Origin: Paludibacteraceae bacterium | GTDB lineage: Bacteria; Bacteroidota; Bacteroidia; Bacteroidales; Paludibacteraceae | Reading direction: 5' to 3' | DNA: 64,000 nt | NCBI GenBank assembly: GCA_016297215.1 | Contig: JAEDGZ010000006.1 | Span: forward strand, 10,543 to 74,542 | The notes under the pieces: generated by a model | Databases searched by the model: none | What the model was told of the DNA's origin: nothing | The model's input: the letters and a program-made list of their open reading frames with translations, nothing else | Translations under genes and position numbers: made by a program | In this document: piece after piece, positions 16,310-24,366 of the stretch | How positions within the stretch are numbered: position 1 is the first letter of the stretch | Layout: every line of letters starts with the position of its first letter

Positions 16310-17677
16310 TTAGTTAATGCGTGTACCGAGGATATTGTACTCTTCGCCTGCGGGATTAACCAAGATAACTTGTCCGTCTCTTATCTGCTTCATCGCCTTC
16401 TTTACGAGCGACACTTCATCGATAGCGGTTGCGATGTTGTAGGTGCCGGTCAATGCAGAGCCGTTTGCCGAGACTGCATCCAGCGTGATGTTACCTTCCG
16501 CGTCCACCGTCAGGGTACCCGACTTGAGCATCCAATACTTCTGCGGTTGGAGGTTGCCGATATTGATAGATGTGCTGGTGCAATAGGTCAGCAGCGAGCC
16601 GACGAGCGCCATATTCTCATCATCGTGCGCTCCGGGGATGATAGTGCCATTGCCGCCATTTTCTTCAACTTTGTAAGTGGTGTTTGCTGTGAGTTGGTTT
16701 GTACCAACGATGTACAGTAGGAGTACAGGTTTGCACTTCTTGCCACCTGCAGAGACAGAGTTCTCGCCTATCATCTGCACGCAGAGCGTGTCGCCGATGG
16801 TCTGCGTTGCCACGGAAGAGAAGGTGATGTCCTTGATAGGTGCTCCGGACTCGGGATATGAATCAGCCACATTTTCCTTGATACCATGAGGCTCTATCTC
16901 CTCGCCGCCGGTAGTACCTTCTACCAATACTACTTGCTCAGCATTGATGATAGGCTTGTAGTTCTTGTTGGTGATGTAGGCTACTACCACGCAGTTGGTA
17001 TCCACCCACTCAGCAGGTACGGTATACTCTTTCACCAAGGAGTATGCTTGGTCTGTTACCGTTACTTTGTCGCCCAATGCTGCAGTGAGCATACAACGTA
17101 CCACGCGAGTGTGCATGAACTCAGACCACTCTCCTGTCCATGTCCAATAGTAGTCGGCTTGTGGTCCTACAAGCCCGTTCTCCTTGATAAGGATAGAGAG
17201 GCGCACTTCAGTTAATTCGGTGGTACCTACCTCGCCGCTCACTTTCACTTTGAGTGCGCGCGTCTCGGGGTCGTAGGTGCGGTCGATATTCACAGAAGCG
17301 ATGGCCTCTTTCGAGTCGGTGATAGTCATCTCAGGCAGGTATGCGGGGTGGAAGCACAATGCCGCTTGCCCGTTTTGTATGGTGCGGTTGATGCACATGC
17401 TGGGTGCTCCGCTGACGCCTAATTTGTTGCCGATAGTACCATTTTCCGTGATAGTGTAGGGGTCAGTACCGTATCCGTGGTGATGGCTCACCCAGATATA
17501 TTGGTCTTCTTGCCCTTTGATACCCTCAACGATAGAGTACATACCATAGGGGCAAAAGCCGCACTTCTCGGTGGTGAAGTGCTCAATCAAGAACTTACGC
17601 GGATACGTAGTCCCCTCTGCCATTGCGGCTGTGAATACGGCTGCGAGCAGCAGCACAGAAGTAAATAACTTTTTCAT
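16310..17677 (-). CDS. Omp28-like secreted thioredoxin-fold protein (C39-x-x-C42)
   Basis: A 455-residue exported protein. A signal peptide (MKKLFTSVLLLAAVFTAAMA) is followed by RKFLIEHFTTEKCGFCP, the Omp28-type thioredoxin-like start with a C-x-x-C at 39/42, and SGAPSMCINR, the cis-Pro-like loop. The rest is beta-rich. The C-terminus (KQIRDGQVILVNPAG then EEYNILGTRIN) resembles a Bacteroidales sorting tail with the strand order of the short type, consistent with type IX export to the surface. It is 25-30 percent-like in pattern to the next gene upstream and probably arose by duplication. It ends the six-gene operon. Confidence 0.82.
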   Translation of the reverse strand: MKKLFTSVLLLAAVFTAAMAEGTTYPRKFLIEHFTTEKCGFCPYGMYSIVEGIKGQEDQYIWVSHHHGYGTDPYTITENGTIGNKLGVSGAPSMCINRTIQNGQAALCFHPAYLPEMTITDSKEAIASVNIDRTYDPETRALKVKVSGEVGTTELTEVRLSILIKENGLVGPQADYYWTWTGEWSEFMHTRVVRCMLTAALGDKVTVTDQAYSLVKEYTVPAEWVDTNCVVVAYITNKNYKPIINAEQVVLVEGTTGGEEIEPHGIKENVADSYPESGAPIKDITFSSVATQTIGDTLCVQMIGENSVSAGGKKCKPVLLLYIVGTNQLTANTTYKVEENGGNGTIIPGAHDDENMALVGSLLTYCTSTSINIGNLQPQKYWMLKSGTLTVDAEGNITLDAVSANGSALTGTYNIATAIDEVSLVKKAMKQIRDGQVILVNPAGEEYNILGTRIN

Positions 17678-17729
17678 ACCCTAAATTTTTAGTTTATTAG
17701 TTGATAAGTTTATTTGTTTATTTGTTAGT

Positions 17730-19142
17730 TTATTGTTTGATAAACTTTCTGCCATTTTGGATATAGACGCCTTGTGGCAGTTGGGTGGGGTCTTGGTCGA
17801 AGGGCTGCCCGAGGATGTTGTAGATGGTGTTGTTCTCTACTTCCGGTTTCACTTGCTCAAGGGCAGTTAGCGTGGATGCGGTGCAGGTACATTCTATCTT
17901 TGAGCCGTTGTAAGTAGTAGCGCTGACGGACATGAGACCATCTTTGTCCACTGTTACTGTACCTGATTGCAGGCGCCACATTGCTCCAGGGACTATATGA
18001 TAACTTTGCAGATACTGTGCGGAAGCATAAATCAGTAGCGACCCTCCCAACGTACCTGCTGTATCTGCACGGAATCCGGCGATGGTAGAGCCGTAGGACA
18101 GATCGTCGAGGATGGGATAGGTGCCGGGTTGGAGTTGTCTGTCGGTAGTTACTACATTGAGTAACAGAACAGGGCGGCAAGAGCCATACGCGAAATTCTG
18201 GGCAGTGGCTCGCATATTTTGATTGGAAAGCAACATCAGTTGGAGGATACTATCCGTTGCATGTTGTTGTACTAAAATTTGCGGGAAGACGAGGGTGGTG
18301 TTGGGCACTGCATTTTGCGTGATGCCGTAGGAGATACAGTCATTGCCACCGGTGGTGCCTTCTACAAGGGGCACTTCCTCTGCGTTGTATACATCTTTGC
18401 CATCTGCATTGATATTAGCGGCAAAAGCCACGATGGTGCAATTATTTTCCAGCCATGTGCTATCCACTTCTGCTTTGTATGTTTTGGAATAGGCTTGGTT
18501 GGTAACAGCAACCTCATCGCCGAGTGCCGCACTAAAGAAGGCACGGGGAGATGCCATGTGGAGATACTCTTTCCATACCCCATCCCATGAGAAATATAAG
18601 TCTGCTTGTTGGCCGGCTAATGCGTTTTCCTTAATAAGGGCAGAGAGGTTGATTTTAGTGATGGTGGTATCTGCCACTTGCCCGTGAACGGTGATGCTTA
18701 GTTCGCGCGTCTCAGGATTGTACTCACGATCGATTAAGACGGAGACCGGCGAGGTGGCAGAATCCAATAACTGGAAAGACTCTTCTAACATATAGGCAGG
18801 GTGAAAATAGCGTTTTTTCTGTGAGCCTAATAGTTGATAGTTACGATTGATGGAAACAAAAGGAGCGCCGGAGAGCCCTAATGCGTTGGCTATATTTCGG
18901 CTTTCGCTGATAAGAAGGGGATCCGGAATATACGTGTGGTGAGCGACCCAAATGTATTTGTCGGGATTGAGCCGAAAGACCTCGTTGATGGCGAGTATGC
19001 CGTTGGGGCAGTTGCCGCAGGTTTTTCCTGTGAACTGCTCCATCAAGAACTTGCGCGGGAAAGAAGCCGGAATGGAGTCCTCAGCGAATGAAGATAACGA
19101 GATGCTAACAAGCATCAAGATGGGAAGAATGGTCTTTTTCAT
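17730..19142 (-). CDS. Omp28-like secreted thioredoxin-fold protein with T9SS tail
   Basis: A 470-residue paralogue of the following gene product. After a signal peptide comes FPRKFLMEQFTGKTCGNCPNG (C42-x-x-C45) and GLSGAPFVSINR. The shared layout includes AALGDEVAVTNQAYS and the VEGTTGG block. The C-terminus is a clear type-A-like sorting tail: NTIYNILGQPFDQ ... LPQGVYIQNGRKFIKQ. It should be exported by Sec, then by T9SS, and anchored or released at the surface. A redox or redox-sensing role is suggested by the C-x-x-C, but substrate is unknown. Confidence 0.84.
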   Translation of the reverse strand: MKKTILPILMLVSISLSSFAEDSIPASFPRKFLMEQFTGKTCGNCPNGILAINEVFRLNPDKYIWVAHHTYIPDPLLISESRNIANALGLSGAPFVSINRNYQLLGSQKKRYFHPAYMLEESFQLLDSATSPVSVLIDREYNPETRELSITVHGQVADTTITKINLSALIKENALAGQQADLYFSWDGVWKEYLHMASPRAFFSAALGDEVAVTNQAYSKTYKAEVDSTWLENNCTIVAFAANINADGKDVYNAEEVPLVEGTTGGNDCISYGITQNAVPNTTLVFPQILVQQHATDSILQLMLLSNQNMRATAQNFAYGSCRPVLLLNVVTTDRQLQPGTYPILDDLSYGSTIAGFRADTAGTLGGSLLIYASAQYLQSYHIVPGAMWRLQSGTVTVDKDGLMSVSATTYNGSKIECTCTASTLTALEQVKPEVENNTIYNILGQPFDQDPTQLPQGVYIQNGRKFIKQ

Positions 19143-19155
19143 ACTATGAATGGGA

Positions 19156-19737
19156 TTATTGTTTAACCACTTTTTTGCCGTTTACGATATAGATACCTTT
19201 GGGTAGTTCGTCGATGCTTGTTGCTACCACGCGCTGCCCGAGGACGGTGTAGATACCTTTGGCAGTCGGATTGACCTCGGTCTGTTCGAGCGCTGTGGCT
19301 TGATAAACGAACTCAACAGTGAGGGTAATTTCCGGATTCTTACCATCAGAGAAAGTATAGGTGATGGTTTCCGTCCCCTCCTCGTAGGGATAGCAGTGGA
19401 TATAAACATCTCTTTGGTTTACGTTGGCAATATCGTATTCCAGTACTTGTTCGAGTTCCTCATTGGAGCCCATACAATTTTGCCCTGCGCAGAAATTGTC
19501 CAAGAAAAGGAGAGCGGAACGTTTGATAGAAACGGTGATATGTGTCGTATCGTCGGAGTAAACGCGGAGGGTTAGTTCGCCGCTTGCTTCTCCCGCTTTG
19601 TCTACTTCAAACTTGTCAAATTGCATGTAGGTGTCTTCGGTCAGCGTGGAGTCAATGGGGAAAACATACACATGTAATGCTGCTTGGGTAGCAGCGGAAA
19701 GCATAAGGGTAGTGATAAATAAGAAAAACTTTTTCAT
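19156..19737 (-). CDS. Small secreted protein with T9SS sorting tail
   Basis: A 193-residue exported protein. The start at 19737 (MKKFFLFITTLMLSAATQA, a signal peptide) is preferred to an in-frame ATG 11 codons upstream. The body is a single beta-rich, Ig-like segment (ASGELTLRVYSDDTTHITVSIKRSALLF, EGTETITYTFSDG) with one CAGQNC pair. The end, GIYTVLGQRVVATSIDELPKG followed by IYIVNGKKVVKQ, is a standard sorting tail. No family is recognised. It lies between two Omp28-like genes, 17 and 13 bases away, so it is part of the same operon. Confidence 0.8.
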   Translation of the reverse strand: MKKFFLFITTLMLSAATQAALHVYVFPIDSTLTEDTYMQFDKFEVDKAGEASGELTLRVYSDDTTHITVSIKRSALLFLDNFCAGQNCMGSNEELEQVLEYDIANVNQRDVYIHCYPYEEGTETITYTFSDGKNPEITLTVEFVYQATALEQTEVNPTAKGIYTVLGQRVVATSIDELPKGIYIVNGKKVVKQ

Positions 19738-19754
19738 GTCTTTATTTGTAATAA

Positions 19755-20618
19755 TTAGTGAATAATCCACTTTGTTTGTTTGGCTTGTATGATTTCGCCG
19801 TTAGCGTATAGGGCTGCAACGATATGGCAGTTCTCGGGCACTACCTTGTCGGGTAGGTTGTATAGGAAAGTGCGGGATACCTTTTCTCCTGCAGGTAAGG
19901 TCAGCGGGTCGCCGCAGGGGGAAGAGACGGCATCGCGCAGGAGGTGGTTACGCATATAGTTGATAGAGAGACTATCGGGGAAGTACTGTGCGCTGACGAT
20001 GCTATCCTCCGTGAGCCATACATACAAAGAGCATGCCAAAGTCTGCACAGACCAGTTGTAGATGTTGCAGATGATAGAATCTTGCTCACCGATTCGCAAG
20101 TGTATATCCGCCGAATGGTATTGCTTGACAGCCGTTTGTACGGCACTTGCCCAATCGACCACATTCATTAGGAAAGCCCCGTCATTGTTTGCTTTCATGT
20201 TCACCGTTCCTATGGGCAGTGGAGTTACGTTTGTACCTCCCATTGCTTTATAAAGGGTGTCCGCCGCGGGGCAAGTGTAGTCATACTCCGGTTTATTCGA
20301 TGCGGTGAGTTTGTTTGCCGCGGGGTGTGCTTCCAAGACCACGAGTTGTTGCCCATAGTTAGAGAGCAACTCGTGTGCATGTTCAGCGGCATCGGGGCAG
20401 TTGACACATTTCCATCCGGAGAAGTCAACGAGCAAAGCAGTACGGATGTTGGAGGGTTTTGTAGGCTCTATGTTTGTGGTGTCTTTGGGTGGGATGATGG
20501 TTTCGCTATCAAAAACGATCGTGTTATCGGGGTTGATGACCTCGCAAGCGACCGCGGCAATGCAGAGCACTATGCAGAGTGCTAAGCGGGAGAGGAATAT
20601 GTGGTTGAGAGTTGGCAT
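19755..20618 (-). CDS. Omp28-like lipoprotein (C-V-N-C)
   Basis: A 287-residue lipoprotein. The signal ends in a lipobox (CIAAVAC), and after a Thr/Pro-rich linker the thioredoxin-like domain begins with ALLVDFSGWKCVNCPDAAEHAHEL, a C-x-x-C-P. Later elements VVLEAHPAAN and GGTNVTPLPIGTVN (cis-Pro-like) fit the Omp28/peroxiredoxin-like pattern. There is no sorting tail, so it is anchored by lipid and not by T9SS. It would act at the outer membrane next to its two soluble-tail paralogues downstream. Family membership is by pattern; the substrate is unknown. Confidence 0.78.
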   Translation of the reverse strand: MPTLNHIFLSRLALCIVLCIAAVACEVINPDNTIVFDSETIIPPKDTTNIEPTKPSNIRTALLVDFSGWKCVNCPDAAEHAHELLSNYGQQLVVLEAHPAANKLTASNKPEYDYTCPAADTLYKAMGGTNVTPLPIGTVNMKANNDGAFLMNVVDWASAVQTAVKQYHSADIHLRIGEQDSIICNIYNWSVQTLACSLYVWLTEDSIVSAQYFPDSLSINYMRNHLLRDAVSSPCGDPLTLPAGEKVSRTFLYNLPDKVVPENCHIVAALYANGEIIQAKQTKWIIH

Positions 20619-20665
20619 AGTATTCAGAGTTATTCGGAGTAATTGGAGTTATCGGAGTTATCTTA

Positions 20666-20691
20666 AGCAGGCGTGGACGCCTGCGCACCCG
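20666..20691 (-). repeat. Dispersed 26-bp palindromic repeat
   Basis: Minus-strand copy: CGGGTGCGCAGGCGTCC then ACGCCTGCT. It lies in the 77-base gap of the operon, 4 bases after the barrel gene stop; next to it (20620-20662) are near-repeats of GGAGTTAT. Confidence 0.85.
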
Positions 20692-20695
20692 AACA

Positions 20696-22474
20696 TTACC
20701 ATGAGAAGTTGTAGGTGATGTTCACGCCTTCTTGTTTGGGTACTAAGCGGCAGACGCCTCCTGAGCAATTATAACCCTCGCGGGTCTTGGTGTAGCCTGC
20801 CATGAGGCGATGGGCTTTGTGTTGCCATGTGGCTGCCACAGTGTAGAAATGGCGGTCTTCGGGCTCTACGTTGCCATAGCCGATGTTGTATTGGTATTGC
20901 GCGGAGAGCATGAGTTGCTTCCAGAGGCTGATTTCATAGAGCGCGAAGAACCACTGTCCGAGATCATGGGGAGTGTATAGGTATTGCACCTCCGCCCGCA
21001 TTTGGATGTTGTTGTTCAGCGCGTATTTGGCTTCCACCACGGCGATGCCGGCATGAATCATGTCGCCTTCTTCCTCGATGAGTTTCTTGTTGTAGCCTTG
21101 GTACATCAGCATGGCGCCGAGATACCACTGCTTGTTGATTTTCTTGTTGAGTTCGAGGTTGACATCGGTATATCGTGTTTCTTTGCCGATTCCCCACCAC
21201 GATGCTTTGTCCGATTTAATACGCTCGTCGCTGAGTCCGCGGATATGTGAGGCGTTGAGTTTGAGGGTGGTGCCGTATTTGCCGCCCATGGGTGTGCCTC
21301 GTCTCCACGTGTAGCGTATCTCGCCTTGGAATGCCCATTCGTTGCCCATCTTCTCTGTTCCGTAGGGATAGAGTGATGCGAGTGCGTAGGTGTGTTGGTT
21401 GGCGAATGGGGGCAGGTGGTTGAGCCTTCCGCAGGCGTTGCTTTGGCTTCTGAGGATGTTTCGGTCGGATAAAAACAGCATATTCTCCGAGCGTTTGGCT
21501 TGGAGAATAACGGACATTCCTTTTTGGGAATAACTTAGGGAGAGCAGGAGTGCTTCTCCGTGTTTGTAATTGTAGTAATAGGGGTGTTGGGGTTTAGGAT
21601 AGGCAACGGGGTCGTTGGCTTTGTAGGCGTATTCGATGAGTGCGTTCCAGCCTTTCATTTGGAACTGCGCGCGTATGTCTGCTGCTCCGACCCATGCGGG
21701 AACATTGTAGAAATAGTTGAAGATATGCGTTCCGAGCGAATCCACAAAAGTAACAGTCTCCTGCACTTTTCCTAAGGAGTCTTTTTGCTGGTACTTGCTG
21801 ACATAACTTGCGCCGATGGTGAGGTTCGCACCTGCGTCTTGCATGGTTTGCGACCACTCATGGATGCCGAGTTCGAGATTGCCGCCGATGGTGGCATCTT
21901 GCGTATAGTTCCATCCTCCTGCGCCGTCGGTGTAGCAGTTCCAATAGCGCCGCTGCTTGCCGCCGATGACGGTGGCGTAAATGCCTTTGTAAGGCGTAAA
22001 CTCTATCTTCCCGCCTCGTAGTGCGTTGTCTATGCCGAGCGGTCGGTCTTCGTAGAGCCGCAGTACAAAGCCAGAGCCAAACTGCCCATACACATCGCCC
22101 ACTGTAACTCGTCCCCATTTGAAAGGCAGCGCCACATGGAGATGGCTCAGCCCGTAGCCGGCGAAGTCGGGGTCGTAGCCCTGCAGCGGCCATTTTGTCA
22201 ACTCGCCGCGGAGCATCACCTCCACGCCCTGGAAGCCTGCTTTGTTGTCGCTGTTGTGCTCGTAGCGCACGCCGAGGTCAAGGTAGGTATTGCTTAGGTG
22301 GCTTATCTTCGCCCAATCGGGTTTCGGAGTGCTTATGGTTGGGAACAGGCTCTCATGCTGCAGACCGCCCGTAACATACACGGTGTCTTTCTGCGCATAG
22401 ATGCCCATCGGCAGCACCAGCAGCCCGATAAGAGCAAATAGGTAGGTTGAAAAACGCATTGGCAATACCCTCAT
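20696..22474 (-). CDS. Outer-membrane beta-barrel protein, DUF6029-like
   Basis: A 592-residue protein with a signal peptide (FALIGLLVLPMGIYAQ) and many alternating aromatic strands ending in NITYNFSW, the C-terminal aromatic expected of a barrel. Blocks such as LHVALPFKWGRVTVGDVYGQFGSG, RLYEDRPLGIDNALRG and GIYATVIGGKQRRYW match what I remember of DUF6029, a Bacteroidota family of unknown function often near thioredoxin-like genes; that name is from memory of the family and is not certain. Its place between tlpA and the Omp28-like genes suggests it is the outer-membrane partner of that redox set. Confidence 0.65.
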   Translation of the reverse strand: MRVLPMRFSTYLFALIGLLVLPMGIYAQKDTVYVTGGLQHESLFPTISTPKPDWAKISHLSNTYLDLGVRYEHNSDNKAGFQGVEVMLRGELTKWPLQGYDPDFAGYGLSHLHVALPFKWGRVTVGDVYGQFGSGFVLRLYEDRPLGIDNALRGGKIEFTPYKGIYATVIGGKQRRYWNCYTDGAGGWNYTQDATIGGNLELGIHEWSQTMQDAGANLTIGASYVSKYQQKDSLGKVQETVTFVDSLGTHIFNYFYNVPAWVGAADIRAQFQMKGWNALIEYAYKANDPVAYPKPQHPYYYNYKHGEALLLSLSYSQKGMSVILQAKRSENMLFLSDRNILRSQSNACGRLNHLPPFANQHTYALASLYPYGTEKMGNEWAFQGEIRYTWRRGTPMGGKYGTTLKLNASHIRGLSDERIKSDKASWWGIGKETRYTDVNLELNKKINKQWYLGAMLMYQGYNKKLIEEEGDMIHAGIAVVEAKYALNNNIQMRAEVQYLYTPHDLGQWFFALYEISLWKQLMLSAQYQYNIGYGNVEPEDRHFYTVAATWQHKAHRLMAGYTKTREGYNCSGGVCRLVPKQEGVNITYNFSW

Positions 22475-22495
22475 AATTCTGAATTCTTAATTAGC

Positions 22496-22984
22496 CTACA
22501 ACTTGCTGATGATTTCGTAGATTTCCGTCTCTCCGCCGTCGGTATAGCCTGTGTGGTTATAGACGATTTTGCCTTTGCCGTCAAGGATGAAGAGGTGCGG
22601 CACGTTCTGCACGTTCATCGCACGTTTGAAGTCGCCGTTGGGGTCGAGCAGCACCTCGTACTCCCAACCAAAGCCGTCCACAAGGGGTTTCACCTTGTTG
22701 GCGTCTTGGGCTTGGTCAATGGAGACGATAATCATCTTCACGCCCGTCTCGTCCTGCCAGTCGGCATAGACCTCGTGAATCGCTTTCAACTCGCGTAGAC
22801 AAGGCTTGCACCACGTTGCCCAGAAGGAGATGATTACGGGCTTACCGCCGTTGCTGATGGTGCCGGTCTGCACGGTCTTGCCGTTGATGTCTTGCAGACG
22901 AACGTTCGGTAACTCGGCGCGAGCGCTCACTGCTGCGCCAAACAGCATGGCTACTGCCAAAAATAGGGTTTTTATTGTTTTCAT
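22496..22984 (-). CDS. TlpA-like thiol-disulfide oxidoreductase
   Basis: A 162-residue periplasmic thioredoxin-fold protein. A signal peptide (MKTIKTLFLAVAMLFGAAVSARA) precedes the AhpC-TSA/TlpA fold with FWATWCKPCLRELKAIH (Cys59, Cys62), IIVSIDQAQ, and the cis-Pro in NVQNVPHLFILDGKGKIV. It is the first gene of the operon and could supply or remove reducing equivalents for the C-x-x-C proteins encoded downstream. The promoter is just upstream. Confidence 0.93.
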   Translation of the reverse strand: MKTIKTLFLAVAMLFGAAVSARAELPNVRLQDINGKTVQTGTISNGGKPVIISFWATWCKPCLRELKAIHEVYADWQDETGVKMIIVSIDQAQDANKVKPLVDGFGWEYEVLLDPNGDFKRAMNVQNVPHLFILDGKGKIVYNHTGYTDGGETEIYEIISKL

Positions 22985-23020
22985 AATGCTAAATAATTTT
23001 CGTTTGTTTCAAATACCGTG

Positions 23021-23052
23021 CAAAGATACAACTTTTTTTTCGAATATGCAAA
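23021..23052 (-). promoter_or_regulatory. Promoter of the tlpA-Omp28 operon
   Basis: Minus strand: TTTG at 23049-23052, a 20-bp spacer and TATCTTTG at 23021-23028, about 35 bases before the tlpA start. Confidence 0.82.
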
Positions 23053-23288
23053 TTTTTTCGTGATTTTTTGTTTTAACATGTAATTGCCGTAGAACTTTTT
23101 ACGTGTACTTACCGTTTTTCTTAACATGTAATGATTGTTTTTTTTTTTTCTTTAACATGTAATCCCGACTAATCGGGATGCAAGCATTCTCGTGTAATTA
23201 ACCATTAATTTTTTCCATTGTGTTCGCTGTGCAATTATTCCGCCTCCCCCGCCTCTCCTAAAAGGAGGGCAGGGGGCGGGATGGTGTC

Positions 23289-23314
23289 CGGGTGCGCAGG
23301 CGTCCTCGCCTGCT
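23289..23314 (+). repeat. Dispersed 26-bp palindromic repeat
   Basis: Plus-strand copy CGGGTGCGCAGGCGTCC then TCGCCTGCT, differing from the copies at 13069 and 20666 at only one position in the loop. Confidence 0.85.
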
Positions 23315-23590
23315 AATTAAGAATTAAGAGGCTCAGCCCTCCCCCTCTCTCTCTGTGAGGGAGGCGGGGGAGTTGGAGTTACATTCGACTCTGAAATTCA
23401 TAGACGAAGGTAATAAGTCTTTTATCCTTTATCTTTTATCAAACAAAATACACTTGTTGCAAAATTTGCATTTGTCGCATAAGAAATGAGCAACCCCTCC
23501 CACATATATTAAATTATTATATATATAATATATAATAATTAGAATAACCCCTCTAACTCCCCAATTTTAATCTTTTTTCACCAGAAAAGA

Positions 23591-23622
23591 GGGGTACTTT
23601 TGGCGAAAAGTACCCCGTTTTT
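23591..23622 (+). terminator. Perfect hairpin with T run (terminator-like)
   Basis: GGGGTACTTTT pairs perfectly with AAAAGTACCCC around GGCG, followed by GTTTTT on the plus strand. No plus-strand gene lies upstream, so it would end an unknown short transcript, or it serves as a barrier. Confidence 0.6.
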
Positions 23623-23732
23623 ACCTCCAACTACCCCATTTTCAACCCCACTTATTTTGCAACACACCATCGTAAGGTCTTTGCCGAGACCTTACCGAGA
23701 CCTATACAAGCATAAAAAGTTAATGCGACAAA

Positions 23733-23781
23733 TGCAACAAATGCAACAAACGATAACGTTTTATTTGTTGCATTTGTTGCA
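23733..23781. repeat. 18-bp perfect inverted repeat next to the riboswitch promoter
   Basis: Arms TGCAACAAATGCAACAAA (23733-23750) and its exact complement (23764-23781) flank 13 bases, 18 bases upstream of the promoter of the nrdDG riboswitch. Each arm holds two ATGCAACAA-like units. It may be an operator or a hairpin. Confidence 0.8.
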
Positions 23782-23798
23782 ATAAAATTTAGTATTCA

Positions 23799-23831
23799 TT
23801 TGCATATTTCAGAAAAAAGCAGTACTTTTGC
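23799..23831 (+). promoter_or_regulatory. Promoter of cobalamin riboswitch-nrdDG
   Basis: TTTG at 23799-23802, 20-bp spacer, TACTTTTG at 23823-23830. The spacer carries the shared TTTCAGAAAAAAGCAG. Confidence 0.85.
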
Positions 23832-23851
23832 ACCGTGTTTTTAGAAACGAA

Positions 23852-24028
23852 TAGTAGGTATCAGGATTAACGCCCTGATTGAAAAGGGAATACGGTGAAA
23901 GTCCGTAACAGACCCGCTGCTGTAAGTCCGCACACTCTCTTGTGTGTCATTCGCAAAAATCCACTGATATGGGGCAACCATATTGGGAAGGAGGCGAAAC
24001 AGGATAAGTCAGAAGACCTGCCTATTGT
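23852..24028 (+). promoter_or_regulatory. Cobalamin (adenosylcobalamin) riboswitch
   Basis: The aptamer is complete in order: GGTATC near 23857, GGGAATACGGTGAAAGTCCG (23886-23905), ACAGACCCGCTGCTGTAAG, GGGCAACCATATTGGGAAGG, and the B12 box AAGTCAGAAGACCTGCCT at 24006-24023. It lies in the leader between a strong promoter and nrdD. Binding of coenzyme B12 would favour the terminator at 24174-24216 and so block nrdDG. The stretch 24029-24173 is the expression platform, with possible alternative pairings that I could not resolve by eye. Confidence 0.93.
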
Positions 24029-24173
24029 TCCGTTCAGCAACCGCTTTCGAGGAATGAAGCGTGAACGAATAGCCTTTAGGGTAGGGAACCCTTGCGAATA
24101 GAGAGTGGAGAGTTTAGGGCTCAGAGGAGAGAGTTGAGTGTTTCCCGTTGTTCCAAAGTCAGCGCATAGGCAT

Positions 24174-24216
24174 ATACGTTCCGCTTACTCGAAAGAGTAG
24201 GCGGAACGTATTTTTG
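24174..24216 (+). terminator. Intrinsic terminator of the riboswitch leader
   Basis: A 17-bp stem (ATACGTTCCGCTTACTC with GAGTAGGCGGAACGTAT, one G-U pair) closed by a GAAA tetraloop and followed by TTTTT. It stands about 150 bases before nrdD with no gene before it, as expected of an attenuator. Confidence 0.9.
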
Positions 24217-24366
24217 TAATGGGTAAAGGAGGTGCGGTCTCCAGGCCGCACCAATTAAAGTAAGTAAAAAATGCGCTATCGGGATATTATTTAATTACAG
24301 CCCGGAGGGCGGATTACTTATTACCGAGCGTAGCGAGAATATGTTAAACAGTCAAATAGTCAAATC
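24217..24366 (+). other. nrdD leader after the terminator
   Basis: About 150 bases without a gene. They hold a second short palindrome (GGTGCGGTCTCCAGGCCGCACC, 24231-24252), the mirror-like phrases CCCGGAGGGCGG and CCGAGCGTAGCGAG, and AAACAGTCAAATAGTCAAATC directly before the ATG of nrdD. Confidence 0.55.

Larger units (their letters stand above)
23053..23798. other. Gene-free, palindrome-rich region
   Basis: No convincing gene is present. The stretch holds three copies of TTAACATGTAAT (23073, 23121, 23152) with a 12-T run between the last two; a small hairpin TCCCGACTAATCGGGA (23164-23179); C-rich and G-rich inverted segments (23245-23280 and 23338-23378); one copy of the 26-bp palindrome (23289-23314); an A+T block (23506-23540); and three perfect hairpins: 23591-23616, 23671-23694 and 23733-23781. 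A short RNA ending at the T run after 23616 is possible. Confidence 0.6.

Noticed and set aside
23895..24101. A 68-codon frame in the nrdDG leader
   Set aside because: It covers the aptamer of the cobalamin riboswitch, whose RNA motifs explain the conservation.
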